DNA of 64,000 nucleotides from Cordia subcordata (GCA_028554755.1 JAPTOF010000015.1:10086501-10150500), one strand, 5' to 3'; counted from the first letter of the stretch, positions 44,192-56,838 are shown. Made by a program: numbers and translations. Notes: generated by a model not told the origin, from the sequence alone.

Positions 44192-44690
44192 TGATGTGTT
44201 GTGTGTTTGTGTGTGTTTGAATTGTTATTTGTCTATATTTTGGAGGTGTATTGAGCTTAAATAGTTGTACTAGTGTGGTACTTGTGCTAAGTATAGGCTT
44301 AAACATATACAACTATACATAGTTGAGTTTAAAAGGTAAATGCTACATTAATGGCTTATTTTGGATGTTATAGGTGAGATTGAGGATTGTTTAAAGATCA
44401 ATGGAGATGGAGATCGTTTGAGCAAGGATTGGAAGCATAATTGAAGAGGAAAAGTGGAAGAAAATCAAGTTTGGAGGCTTCCAGACAAAGGTGAAGACAA
44501 TTGGAAGCAAAACGGAGCAAAAACGAATCCAAAAGAGAGCAAAGAGGCACTACCGGAGCACTGGCTTCAAAGTACCGATGCACTGTATCACTATTCCGCC
44601 AAAAACAGAGAGCAAGTTTCTACTACTGGAATAGAGGATCCGTGGTACTGGTGCTCCGGTTAAGTGTTTGAATAGTCACAGAAATTAGCC

Positions 44691-44697
44691 ATATAAG
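44691..44697 (+). promoter_or_regulatory. TATA-like box of the 3' LTR
   Basis: ATATAAG, in the same position after the motif cluster 44535-44662 as in the other LTRs. Confidence 0.45.
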
Positions 44698-45092
44698 CCC
44701 ACTTTTGGTCATTTTATTGGAGAAGAAGAAATATTCTTTCACACCCATCTCCCAAACCCTAGTTCCTCTTTTACCAACCTCCAACACACACACTCACACA
44801 CTTTTCACCTAGTTTTAAACTCATTTGGAGGGTTTGAAACACTTGGATTGAAGTCTACTCAAGGATTTTGTACAAGAATTACTACGATGGAAGGGGAGTT
44901 TTCTATTCTCTTTCATCCTCTATTATATTATATTTGAGTAGATTTGTTTAGGGTGATGACACTTGTATAATGGGTTGATTCTATGATTTTATATTATGGG
45001 ATTCAATGGCTTAATGTATACATATGCTATGTTTTTCTTGTTTCAATGGCTATTGCTTAGTGTTTGATAATATGCCTATGAGAGTTGCATAT

Positions 45093-47103
45093 TGATACGT
45101 CCTCTCTCGAGTGCAAGCTCTAAAGACCTGCAAGCACAGGGGACGTGTGTAGTACAATGTGTGCGAGTACGCGGTCGAATTCACAGGGAGGCCGAACGTG
45201 TATGGTGTCCTAAGCTAAGTGCGTCCTAAAAGCTACTTGTTGAGGTCCTAACTACAATGTTTTTGGGGCTTTTGGTTTGAGGGGAGCTTGGGAAAAATAA
45301 ATCTAAGCTATATGCAAGAAAAGAAAAAAAAATGGTATGTGTGTGATGGGGAAATTAAGCGACCTAAGGGGATGCTAACACGTGGAAATGGGGAATAGGG
45401 TGATTACGTCTTATTTATGGCGATAACTACATCTTTCTAGGGTTACTTGATGGATTAAACTTAGTTGCTCTCATCTAGTCTCCTAATTAACCTTCTAATT
45501 ACACCCTAAGACTCAGTACGAATCCGTCCCTAGGTGTCGACCCCTAGAGCCATGGCGTATGGTCTTTATGACTTAGGGCCATAGGGCTAGTTAGTTAGGA
45601 TTCTAGGTGACTTAGATCGATCTAACCCTAGCGTCTAAACCATTGATTGGATTTAAAACAAAGACCTAGTCTGTCTAAAGTCGACTAACCTACCCTGAAA
45701 CTCATTAGCTGGATTTAAAGCCAAGGGAGACTTGACCTAGGCTAGCCATTAGTTATGCACCACCAATCATCATGACAATAGTAGGTATTAATGTTTGAGC
45801 ATAAAGCAAACACATTTAGAGCATGGTATTCGAGAATATTTTGGGGTATTCTACTACTAAGCACATAAACATACTTAGATTACACCAATTTAAGCAATGG
45901 CACCTGACATGTATGCAATAGAAGCTATTTATGCTATTAAGTATGCTAACACACACATAGACATGTATATAGTCATACCCACTTCATGTAATCACCACAC
46001 AAACACATATACATGCTAGCATAATGATTTAGAAATGGTTAATAGCACAATAGACTTCAATATACATATGCCACATCATTGAGGCATTTCAACAAATGCA
46101 TAGACATGTATGTAAAATAGCATTTGAAGCCCTAAGCATAAACATATATACATAAATCCATCAAGTTTTCATTAATAAAAAAATCGTAATCAATCCATAA
46201 ATACAAGATATAATCACCCTACATAGCTCTAATCATACATAATTAGACTTAGGATAAAAGAGAGATACCCTTCTTTACAATCCATAGCCAAGCTTTACAA
46301 TCCATGAGCTATGCCCCAAATCCTAGTGCTTGATCTTCTTGGATCCTTGATTCCAAGTATTAAAATGTGTTTAGAAGTGAGTGTCTGAGGTAATTTTTGG
46401 TGGAATTTGGGTTTAGGGAAATGGGTGTTTGATTTGGGTGTTGTTCTCCTTCAAAAAGGGTTGAAAAGTGGCTTAAATAGAGCTTTCAGCGGGTCCAGCC
46501 GGGGGCTCAACCGGTCATCCGGCTTTGGGGCTAAGTCGTCCGGCTAAAATTGGCCCAGATTCTAATCCGGCTGGTCGACCTCAGCCGGTCGACAATCGGT
46601 CTTGACAGTAAAATGTCCATATCTTGCTCGTTTTAGCTCCGATTCGCACACCATTTTTTTTCATGGCTTCATATCATTGTGGGGGATCTCCCAAGCCACA
46701 TTTTACACCCTAAAACATGTGAAAAATTTTCCTGTGTCCTTTTTAGGTTGGAAGCTTTGAATTTGGCTCACGTTACGCTCGGTTTCGCCTTGGTCGCTCC
46801 TTCTTTCGCCCGGCCACTTCCAAATGCACTTTTCTTCATTCCTTTATGTCCAAAACACCCTTGGATTTGTTCCACACAGCAAGCACCCTCAATCAAGCTC
46901 TAATTATCACTCCAAATCACACCTAAAACAAACAATAAATGCGTATTAGTGTAGCATTTAAGTCTTAACTTCAACTATGAACATGTAAACTCTAATATGC
47001 ACAAGTATGACCTAAATGCTACACTAATACACCAAATGAAGCTCAAAACACCTCAAAATAAGTATATACTTCCAATACATAAACACACAAAACAAACACA
47101 TCA
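45093..47103 (-). mobile_element. Solo LTR (2011 bp) inserted in the 3' LTR, opposite orientation
   Basis: On the plus strand it starts TGATACGTCC and ends AACACATCA-like (AAACACATCA). Flanks are CATAT (45088-45092) and TATAT (47104-47108), 4 of 5 identical. On the minus strand it shows the family order: CCGG-type cluster (46484-46604), TATA-like CTATTTAAGC (46471-46480), then the repeated TTTAAAGCC units. Confidence 0.85.
46471..46480 (-). promoter_or_regulatory. TATA-like box of the nested solo LTR
   Basis: The minus strand reads CTATTTAAGC just after the CCGG-type cluster. Confidence 0.45.
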
Positions 47104-48066
47104 TATATGTATAAATTGAAGTTTATTTTCTACTAAACACCTTTAGTCCATTCTATAATCATCTATGTGTTTATGTGTAGATCTTATGAAGTGGGTATTG
47201 CTTATATTCATGTCCATGTGTATGTTTGCATTCTTAGTAGTAAATATGACCTCAATATTGCATATATGTTGGTTCAAAAGTGCTTTTAATGGTGTAACCC
47301 GAGCATGACGATGTTTGGTGGTCGAATAGGTCCCTTTATTCGGGAACACCTTGGCTTATAACATGTATGAATGCGTTAATAGGTCAAATCCTGCTATTTT
47401 GACCCTAGAATGACAAAGCATAATTAAAGGCTAGTCTAAATCGAGTCTCCTTTGGCTTTAAATTCAGCCATTAGGTTTCTGGGTAGATTTAGTCGACCCT
47501 AGCGACACTAGGTCTTGGCTTTAAATCCAGCCAATGATTTAGGTACTAGGGTAGGTTTGTTCTAGGTCACCTAGGAAGCTGGTTAGTCACTCTTAAGGCC
47601 CTAGGCCATAAGGACCACATCGTAGCTCTAGGAGGCATGCCTACCGATGGACCTGCATCGAGTCCTAGGGAGAAATTAGGATATTAACTAAGCAACCTAG
47701 TAAAAGAGCAATTGATGATTAAGCCATTCCACGTAATCCCACACTATTGGAATCTAGGATCATCCATTAACAAGTAGATGTCACCCTAATCCTTTCCATT
47801 TGTTAGTTCTCTCTAGATAGCTTGTCTCTAAACTTTCCATTCCCATAGTGTAGTTTTATTTTCTTTAGTTAGAGCTCCCGACCATCCAAAAACACCAAAA
47901 CATAGTTAGTTTAAGTTTCCTTTTTGGCATGCTTTAGGATACACACGTAGAATCCATCCCACAACATAGCCTCCCTGTGGTTCGACACCCGTTCTCGCAC
48001 ATACTGCACTATATCGATCTATGCACTTGTAGGTCTTTAGAGCTTGCACTCGAGAGACGACTATCA

Positions 48067-48879
48067 GTACGAATATAGATTAACTAACTTGACTAGAAAT
48101 AATTAATTAATTCATGATTGAGATAGTATATATCTTTGTAATCTCAGTTAATTGTTTTGGATTCTCTAGATTAATTAATTAAAGAAAATGAGTGATAATT
48201 TATGTCAATGAGATATATTATGCCTCAACAACATTAGTTAATTAATCAAGGTGTATTAGAGCTTGTAGCCTAGTCTCATGTGCTTAATTGGAAATCTCAA
48301 AGTTGAAAACCATGAATAGAATATTTTAACTAACTGTCACTCTTAATTGTGAATCCCCAAAAATTTGATTCTCTTAATTTTCGTGGTTGATTTCTGCAAT
48401 TCTTTTTCTTTTAGTTAATTTATTTTATAAATTTTATTTTTTATTTAGTTTAATTTGACAATTGTCTTGTTCGTAGTATATAGTTAAGTTGTTTTAAATT
48501 CTTAATTTTAGTTCATAGTTTATTTTATTTCTTTTCAATTTTTGATAATAATTCTGATTCCTCGTGGTTTAACGCTTGAGTTGCATTCATGTGATAAAGA
48601 GGATAAATTTTGTTATTTTGTCATTAATTGATTTTATTGTTATTATTTGACCATACAACAACATGATCACAAACTTCTCTTCTAGGCAAAAGGATTCTGA
48701 ACTGTTGTTGGATGAGTTTCCTCAGAGTGATAATATTTCTTTCGAAAAGTAATTATTTTGCCAATGGAAAAATCATCTAATAACATAAAAATTTTTATGG
48801 GGTTTACTAAAGAATTTATATAATGTGTACATAAATATGTAGAGTGTATTAAGAAAAGTTATAAATTACAATTCATAAT
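48067..48879. other. No gene seen
   Basis: AT-rich sequence with repeated TTAATTAATTA words. A stretch near 48560 (TTCCTCGTGGTTTAACGC) recalls the end of an LTR or leader, but nothing can be delimited. Confidence 0.4.
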
Positions 48880-48888
48880 GTTTTGGAC

Positions 48889-50208
48889 GGGTAAAATACA
48901 CCATACTCTCTTGTGGTCTACTATAAGTGCAGAATACCTCTTTGTGGTGTCAAAAGTTGCTTATCACACCCCTAAACTTTTTAAAAATATCGTCACACAC
49001 CCCTATACCATTAACTAACACTAACGGAGTTAAATTTTGTAGCAAAAGGACTAATGCCCTTATCCATTCTTTAGCTCTTATCTTAATAATTAGACACATA
49101 TTTTTTGTTCCCTAACCTTAAGCCATCCCTTACCCAGCCACCCAACTCGTCACCTCCACCCCCATACCCTTAACCCCATCCTATTACCCACCACCCCCGT
49201 TTCGGTCGCCCCCCTCTGATCTCTCTCGATCTTCTTTCATATATTGCAAAAAAGCTTGGCCGTATGAAAATCAAACAAACCAACTGGAAAGTTGGTAATG
49301 CTTGTAATACATTAAAATTAATAACATTGATGTTATCATTCCTCAAAGGTTTTCTTGCTGGGCCTTTCCTACAAGTATTTTGTTTTCTTTCCTTGGTATT
49401 TCATGGTTCAGAATTTTTTCTTATTCACAAAACTCAAACCAACATTTATCTTATGATCAGTCAATAGAGTTTGACACATATTATCGTAATACTCTTACTA
49501 ATGAATAAATTGTTCTAACAAGAAAAGAAAATTTTAATTTATTTCTTTTATGAGTGGACGCTTAGCCTCTATTTGTAGCTTGTAAGTTTTTTTCCCCCCT
49601 TTTTCAATAGACTTCATGGAATGGATTTTGGAACCAAAAGCTGTATATTGATTTTATATTCTGGAAATAAATTCTAACCCATATAAATATAATATTTTTT
49701 ATTTATGACGAAATTGTTCTTAGTACATTGAAGCATCAATCGCTTCCTCTTATTCCTTTATTAACATACTGTAAAATTATTTTTATGTTTACTTGTTGTA
49801 GGATCATTGACTTTTATCCTAGAATGTGACTTATTTTTCATTAACAAATAAAGTTATAAGGTCTAAGGGCCACCAGAATGGGGGTGTTGGGTGACGGATA
49901 GGGTTGAGGATACGTATGGGAGTAGGGGGCTAAGTGAAGTGGTTGACGGGATGGGTGGCTGGGTAAGGGACAGGGTGAGGTCAGGGAAAAGAAAATGTGT
50001 CTAATTATTAGGATAAGAGCTAAAGAATGGATAGGGGTATTAAAATCCTTTTACTATAAAATTAACTCTGTTAGTGTTAGTTAATAGTGTAGAGGTATGT
50101 GATGATCCTTTTTAAAAAGCTTAGGGGTGTGATGAGCACCTTGTGACACTACAGGGAGATGTTATGCACTTATATTAGACCACAAGAGGGTCTAATGCAT
50201 TTTACCCC
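48889..50208. mobile_element. Mutator-like element with ~330 bp TIRs, 1.32 kb
   Basis: The left end GGGTAAAATACACCATACTC and the right end (inward) GGGGTAAAATGCATTAGACC continue as inverted repeats for about 330 bp (TTGTGGTCTA; TATAAGTGCA; TATCACACCCCTAA against CATCACACCCCTAA; CATTCTTTAGCTCTTATC). The 9-mers GTTTTGGAC (48880-48888) and TTTTTGGAC (50209-50217) agree at 8 of 9. The ~650 bp centre has no transposase, so it is non-autonomous. Confidence 0.85.
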
Positions 50209-50827
50209 TTTTTGGACACACATACATATATAATTCTATTTCCAATTGCACCATTTTTATTTCCAACATCCTTGCAATCAATAAAGTCATGCCATGTGGT
50301 TGCTACATCATCTTATTATTTGTTTTCTATATCGGTGCATTTACATGAGATGATCTGATTTGTTGATAAGTTGTCAAAAAAATGACTTACTCTATTCGAT
50401 TATGAGACTTTTTTTTAGAATTTTTTTTACCCTGATTTTGAAAATTTATGGCAAAATTACCCTATTTTTGAAAAGCTTTTCAAAAATGCTTTTTTCGGTA
50501 AGTCACCTACCATTTTTGAATGGCTAAAATTTGAAAAAATTTGAGAAGCGAAGATGTTTCGCCATTAATGGCTTTCGATAACTCACCTACCAAAACGGTA
50601 AGTGACCTATTGAAATGGTTTTTTGTCTACCGGCCGTGGTAGCCCCTCCCCCTTCCTATTTCTTCTTCCTTCTTCTTTCTTCCCCTCGCCCCGCGACCCA
50701 ATTGCAACAACTTAAAAATTAACCCATCCCAAACCTTTTTTTGCAAAAAATTTATACCCCAAGCCTAGGAAATTGCCTCAACTTATAAGTTTTCTAAATT
50801 TTATGCATTTTTATTTGTTATATATTG

Positions 50828-51040
50828 GTTTTTTGTGTATATATGTGTTGTTAATATGCAAATATATGTTTATGTGTATACAGTATATACGTATGTATAT
50901 GGTATATGTATATGTTACATTCATACATGTGTAAGTATGTTTGTGTGTGTGTATGTTTATTTTACATGTATATGTATATCTACATTTGACATGCATATGA
51001 ATATGTATATGTATGTTGTATATGTATGTATTTTGAATTG
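50828..51040. repeat. TATG/TGTA-rich simple sequence
   Basis: About 200 bp of imperfect GTATATGTAT-type repeats. It lies inside the interior of the Mutator-like element, left of the copia insertion. Confidence 0.8.
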
Positions 51041-51069
51041 CATTATTTTGTAGTAAGTTAAGTAATTTA

Positions 51070-52036
51070 TGTTAGACAGAATAATAAAATATGTAGTAAC
51101 TAAGTATAAATAGCATATGTTTGTTGATAACCAACAATAAAATAATCAAACTGGAAAGCAAAATAAATAAGAAGAATGGAAAAATTAGAAGTCGAGGCTC
51201 GAATATATTGATCTCTTTAAGAGATTTATGTCCTTTCACTCAGTGCTAAAGGTTTTAGGTGCATCCCTCCCAGGATACAAGAACTTTACCTCTTGTATAG
51301 TGATAGCATGCTAAACAAGACTCTGCGAACTGGAAAATGAGGAATTCTCTCTTAGGAAAATATGTAGCAGGATATGCAAAGTATATGCAAGAAATTTCAG
51401 TGTATGCAAACTGTTGTACAAGAGGTAATTTATAGAGGTAGAATAATAGTCTACTAGTATTTCGCTATGAATTGTATTTAATCCATGGGTTAGTGCTAAG
51501 ATTTTGTAACGGTTGAAACCGTTTCCTATTATACGCCATAACTCATAGGTTTTAATACTAGCATTAAACCTTAGCCTTAAATGATTTCTATTACATCCTT
51601 TTGAATTCAAGCTAAGGTGACTGAGATTTTGCTCCAAAAAACTAACCTAGAACGAAACCATGGGCCACACCCACACCCGCGTGTGTGGGGTAGATATTAA
51701 CATCATGCCCATTATGCATAGTTCCCTCTATTTGCCTTGTTGGCACTATCCATAAAGGCTTTTATATTTAAAGTGAGCAAAAACCTTATAATCTTTTTAT
51801 GTAGGACTCCATCCCACGCAAACCATACTAGGCAACCAAACATGTTAGTAACATATTTTGATTGCCAATTTCTCATTCACCTTGAATCTGTTTTTGACAT
51901 ATAAATATACCACGTTTATCTACTCCAAACGAGGATCGTAACAATACCAAGTGCTGACTCGTTTGATGAATGAGAACTAACCCAATATTGAGTCAAGCGT
52001 AGCTTTGACCGTATGTCAAAAACTACAAACTCAACA
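51070..52036 (-). repeat. copia 3' LTR (967 bp)
   Basis: On the minus strand it starts TGTTGAGTTTG and ends CTGTCTAACA; homologous to 56839-57767. It includes a segment near 51216-51290 that the other LTR lacks in part. Confidence 0.9.
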
Positions 52037-52047
52037 TTCCCCCACAT
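52037..52047 (-). promoter_or_regulatory. copia polypurine tract
   Basis: The minus strand reads CATGTGGGGGAA immediately before the LTR start TGTTGAG. Confidence 0.75.
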
Positions 52048-52715
52048 GAATGAAAATTAGTTGATCACAATGCATGTAGACGTATGAGAGAGAATTAGGA
52101 GAAAGGCGACCTTACGATAGGTAGCTTCTAGCTTTGAACCTTCCCTAGTGAATGCCATCAGATTTACTCACTGACTAGTGGACTCTAGGTCATGAACTAT
52201 TCAACTTTAGTGTAAAACAAGACAATAACATACAAACAACACCTTTCAAATCACTACTAGTTCTCAAGGTTGTGTTCATTTCTGTCCTGAACAACTCTTG
52301 GTATTCATGAGTACTCAGAGAATTCAGCCTTCAATTCTTTTAGGAGCAACCCCTCCTTACTCATATAGGTGATTCTTTATGAAGAATACGTTGCTATATT
52401 CCATTCGGTCTTCCTAACCTATAAGAATCATTAAAAGCAAAGCTTATCCTAAACCATGCAGGCCGCATTGTCTGCTTGTCATAGAAATGGAAAAGGAGGT
52501 CTAAGCCCCCACAATGCTTGAGTAAAGTTATGCATAATCAAGTTTCCCCTTTGAACAAAGATTTAGGGATCTCCTATCAACAAAGTAGGATTGTCAATTA
52601 TGAAGACCCTTTAATTTGTTTATAGGCTTAAGACTCATTCCCCTCGACAATTTGAACACTTGCTCTCTGTTCACCCCTTTTGGTTAGCAGATCCGCAATG
52701 TTATCTTTTGACTTT

Positions 52716-52990
52716 CTATTGTCCAGAGTGATAACCCAATAGAGAGCAATTGCCTAATGGTATACTATTTATGACGTATATACCATTATAGATTATACTC
52801 TGTGCCTTACCAATCATAGACTGGCAATCGCAGTAAATACTGATGGCGGCCACAAACTTCAACAACATAGAACATTCTCTAGATAACTTGTAGCCATTCA
52901 ACTTCTGTCTCTTCCATGACTTAGCTATACCTTGTAGCCATTCAACTTCTATCTCTTCCATGACTTAGCTATCCACTTGTGGATCCCAAG
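52716..52990 (-). pseudogene. copia RNase H remnant
   Basis: The minus strand reads fragments typical of copia RNase H: the EVEWLQGIAKSW region (family form: E..YxA...A..E..WL), then VAAISIYCDCQSMIGKAQ, the counterpart of the D-S-Q-S motif. A ~44 bp stretch is tandemly duplicated within it (TGGCTACAA.GTATAGC-type text at about 52889-52970). Stops interrupt both ends. Confidence 0.65.
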
Positions 52991-53309
52991 TCTTTAGATA
53001 TCCAGTTGATTTCATTATCAACCTCTTAGTATGAATGGATATCCTGTATAATGCAATCCATACCTCTAGTATCTCAAGACCCTTACAACAACAACCTAAC
53101 TTGCGAGGCCTGGATTACTATTGTATCTCTTTAGCCTATTCATCGCGTAGGCTATATGGGTCTTGTACAACCCGTTATGCACATTAAACTTCCCATAATT
53201 CACGAGTACTCGAATTGATGTACCGTTCCACCTATATATTGCTTAATTGTGCAATTCCATCAATAAAAATATATTTTGTTTAGTTATGCAATTTCATCTA
53301 GAGGAGTTC

Positions 53310-53870
53310 TTACAATCTTGTTCTATCCTTTATTGAACTTGCCAGTATTTCCACAATGTAATAGGATTGGGACAAGACTAGACCATCAGATGTCTTTGTG
53401 ATTTTGGCGTCTAAAATCACCCTTATGACATCTATGTCTATATAATACTCGAGAAAGCATTTATTTGATTCATTATCACTTCTAGTGATAAGCATGTTGT
53501 ATAATGACAAGAAATTTTATCCATGGCCTTCCAATAGACATACTTGTCACACTCATTTGCTTTAAATCCGATTGCGAGCATGACTTGATCAAAATTCTCA
53601 TGCCACTATTTGGGTGCTTGCTTTAGTTCGTAAAGAGAGTTCATAAGACGATATACTTTCTTCCCTTGACCTGGAACTACAAACCCTTCAGGTTGTTCCA
53701 TATAGATCTCCTCCTTCAGATCCCTATTTAAGAAAGATGTCTTTGCCTCTATTTTGCAGAACTCCAAGTTGAAGATAGCTATAATAACTATCAACATCCG
53801 AACAGGCGTAATCCTCGTGATCGATGAATAGGTGTCAAAATAATCCAGACCTTCCTTTTGGCTATAGTCT
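53310..53870 (-). pseudogene. copia reverse transcriptase remnant
   Basis: Minus strand 53797-53606 codes VKTAFLN-like text (IEAKTSFLNRDLKEEIYMEQ, then PEGFVVPGQGKKVYRLMNS, LYELKQAPK). This is the palm and fingers region that precedes the Y-V-D-D box in copia. Piece 53510-53310 codes the later part (ILDAKITKTSDGLVLSQSYY). The Y-V-D-D segment between them is not readable. Frameshifts separate the parts. Confidence 0.85.
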
Positions 53871-55300
53871 TTTATAACTAACCAGGCCTTATAGATCCAT
53901 CAACTACATCTTTCTTTTGGAAATCCATTTACACCCTAAAGGTTTATTTCCAAGTGGTAGATCTATCAATTCCCATATATGGTTAGGCATGATGGACTCA
54001 ATTTCATTATTCAATGCCTTTATTTAAAAAGACGCCACAATAATAGCCATAGTTTTCTTGAAAGTTTTCGGCACATGAAAGTTATAAAGTCAGGCCCAAA
54101 CGACATAGAAGTTCTAGCCCTTTTATTACATTTGGATTCATCAGTTGTAGCCTCTACATTTGAAAGATCAAGAGTTCCCCTGGTTCAGAAGAATTTAGAT
54201 CTTGTGACTCTTTATTAAGAGACTTCGTCTTAAAGAACTCAACATTTTGAGACCCAAAGCTTGTATTCTCATGAATGTCAGATACTTTTGACTTGTGTAT
54301 ACGAAATCTATACGCAGTGTTATTTTGCGCATACCCAAGAAAATATAGTTAATCATTTGGTCCTTTTTGACCATTATGGGATTGGAACTCCTACTTTAGC
54401 CAAACATCCCATAACCTTAGATATTAGTCGGAAGGCAGTAGGTCTTTCCATAACTCATATTGAGTCTTTTCCAATTACTTGTAGGGTACTTTATGTAAAC
54501 TATGATTTGTGATTAAAACCACTTCCCCTATAAGTTTTGAGGTAATCCTAGATTTATTAATAAGGCATTCATCATTTATTTGAGAGTTCTATCTTTGTGT
54601 AAAGCAATACCATTTTGTTATGGAGAATAAGGAGCCATCATTTGGTATGTTACCCTTTGTTCAGCACAATATGTTTTAGAGGGATATACATATTCACCAC
54701 CCCTATTACTTCTCAAAGTTTTGATCTTCTTGCCTAGTTGACTTTCAATCTCTACTTAGTATTGTTTAAAGGGTCCAAAGCTTCATCTTTAGACCTAAGT
54801 TAGTACACATAACAGTACCTTGTGCAATCTTCGATAAAAAAATATAAAATACTTTTTATCACCTATAGTTTGTACAAATTTTAAATCACAATACCTTGTG
54901 CAATCTTCGATAAAAAAATATAAAATACTTTTTATCACCTATAGTTTGTACAAATTTTAAATCACTATGGATTAACTCAAGAGGTTTTGGCATCCTCTCT
55001 ATTAATTTGAAAGAAGTTATACTTAATTTTGATTCCACCCAAATTTCACATGTTTGTGATTGAAAAATTCACTTCATGGATTAGACCCATTTTTACAAGT
55101 CTATTTAAAGAATCAAAACTCATAAGTCTCAATCTTTCATGCCATAAAGAGTATTCCAAAGTCCTTTGCACCAAAGGATGAAAAGATGAGATGATAATGT
55201 TCATAACCTTCCTACCAAAAGAGCATATGTAATGTAAGCCATTACATTCTTCAATATTCCTTCTATTCAAGTACTCTATCCATGTAGTCATAATCATAAG
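53871..55300 (-). pseudogene. copia integrase remnant and C-terminal pol linker
   Basis: From 55297 the minus strand reads the pre-integrase zinc-finger region (LWHERLRLMSFDSLNRLVKMGLIH broken after 20: an H-x-R-L form). Next comes the core near 54820-54990 (GDKKYFIFF), then MAPYSP and QNGIA...RTLK near 54590-54680, and LGYAQNNTAYRF with SDIHENTSF near 54260-54330. All are standard landmarks of copia integrase and its C-terminal GKGGY-like linker. Multiple shifts and stops make it inactive. Confidence 0.75.
54816..54965 (-). repeat. 76 bp perfect tandem duplication in the integrase remnant
   Basis: TACCTTGTGCAATCTTCGAT recurs at 54816 and 54892. About 74 bp are identical in the two copies. 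Confidence 0.95.
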
Positions 55301-56084
55301 CCATTATCCCTTCATAATTATAAGCCATAAATGCGTTATAATTATAAGACATAACTCCAAGCCATCATTGCTTAATTAATTATGGTCATCATGGCCTTAT
55401 GATTGTGGTAATCAATTGCTTTTATGTGGTCTTGAATGAAGCTCACAATGTCTATGCTCCTTTTACATTTACGTTACAAACATCTTTCACCAAAAGATGA
55501 TGATAAAGATAGCCACTCAAGTTATACCAAAGATATATTTTGCACATCAAATTTCTCATTCCCAATTCATCTATTTCTAATGGAATCACATAGACTCAAT
55601 TATTCATGCAACCTTCAATAGAAGTAACAAAGAATATTTTTCACTTCTAAGTTGCATGCACAACGAGTGACAAACCCGGTTGTGACTTATTTCACATCTC
55701 ATATGTGAACCAATATCAAATTTAGAAATTCACCCAAAATCGATTAGTTTGTGCCACAATTTACTTTTTCCAAGTGGTCCCAAAGTCCGCTTACCAACAT
55801 TTAATTTGATAGCTACTCCTTGCTAACAAAATTTACATTAGCCACAAGGAAAATTAAACTTTTCCTTTCTTCTAAACTTAATGTCAATATTAAGTTTTTT
55901 AGAGTCTCTTTGTTGCACATACTATAGCTTCACAAAAGCTATAATAAATTTTGGCTCTTGAGAATATAACTCATACAAACTAATTAGGAAAGACACATGA
56001 ATAATATTCTCCATAATATCATTCAGATAATAATCTAAACAAAATAATGTTCTCAATAACATTATTTTAGTAATAAATAATCAC

Positions 56085-56086
<2 letters not shown>

Positions 56087-56155
<69 letters not shown>

Positions 56156-56162
56156 TAATAAT
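56087..56162. repeat. (AAT)n microsatellite
   Basis: About 76 bp of ATA/AAT triplets, nearly uninterrupted, inside the copia interior. Confidence 0.97.
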
Positions 56163-56199
56163 ATCAAAAATATTATTTTAAATAGAGATGATATTCTCA

Positions 56200-56759
56200 A
56201 TAATATTATCCCCTAGCCAAAGACTCATAAATTTGGCTCAAAGTCCAAGACATGGAGGTTTTGATCCTTTAATAAGATCTAACTTTAGCCATAGGGCCCT
56301 TACAGTCTCTCCAGGCACGGAGTAGATTTTAGTCAACTCATCATCCAAACTATGATAAAATCAGCATCTTTCCACTTGAGATATGCATTTGTGGCTTGCA
56401 TATCTCGCTATCCAAGTAGTGTACAAGTCTTAAGGAGATTAAACGGCATAACATCTAGTTTTGCCAACTCCTACGCCTCATGCCATAGTATATCCAAAAT
56501 CTAGGCTCAGTAGGCTCACTAAATGGATCAAGACTGATCCAATAGCCTCCATATTCCTCTACAGTCCCATATCCCTGTGAAGTTATTTATTTCCACTAAC
56601 TCCATTAATGGAACTAGTCATTAGCATAACGCTAACATTTCAAGTAACTCTAGTCGGGGTAACAGTTGAGGAATTTCACAAAATTCCATTTCGAACAATC
56701 ACCATTTGGAGGCTATTCCCAACATTATCAATTTGTTCACTTTCATAGTTTTTAGACAT
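56200..56759 (-). pseudogene. copia gag remnant
   Basis: From an ATG at 56759 the minus strand reads MSKNYESEQIDNVGN and then breaks after about 30 codons. Other short stretches down to 56200 read as gag-like (LDDELTKIYSVPGET). The position directly inside the 5' LTR and the reading order support gag, but no complete UBN2 motif or zinc knuckle is intact. Confidence 0.5.
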
Positions 56760-56838
56760 TTTGTCTTAAAGAGTCAAGGTAAAATAAAAATTCTGCACTC
56801 AAAGCAATAACAATGTTAGTAAAATAAATCCCTTAAGA

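Larger units (their letters stand above)
38064..48066 (+). mobile_element. Athila-type Ty3/gypsy element, 5'-truncated, with two nested solo LTRs
   Basis: Protease tail, reverse transcriptase, RNase H, integrase, a 3' noncoding part, a polypurine tract and a 3' LTR follow in order. Everything upstream of the protease, including the 5' LTR, is missing at a breakpoint near 38064. Two solo LTRs (38684-40273 and 45093-47103) interrupt it. Pol has several in-frame stops, so the element is dead. Confidence 0.9.
44192..48066 (+). repeat. 3' LTR of the Athila element, interrupted
   Basis: It starts TGATGTGTTG right after the polypurine tract and ends GACGACTATCA. Without the nested solo LTR it measures about 1.86 kb. 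A TATA-like CATATAAGCCC lies at 44690-44700, after a cluster of CCGG-type motifs. Confidence 0.87.
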
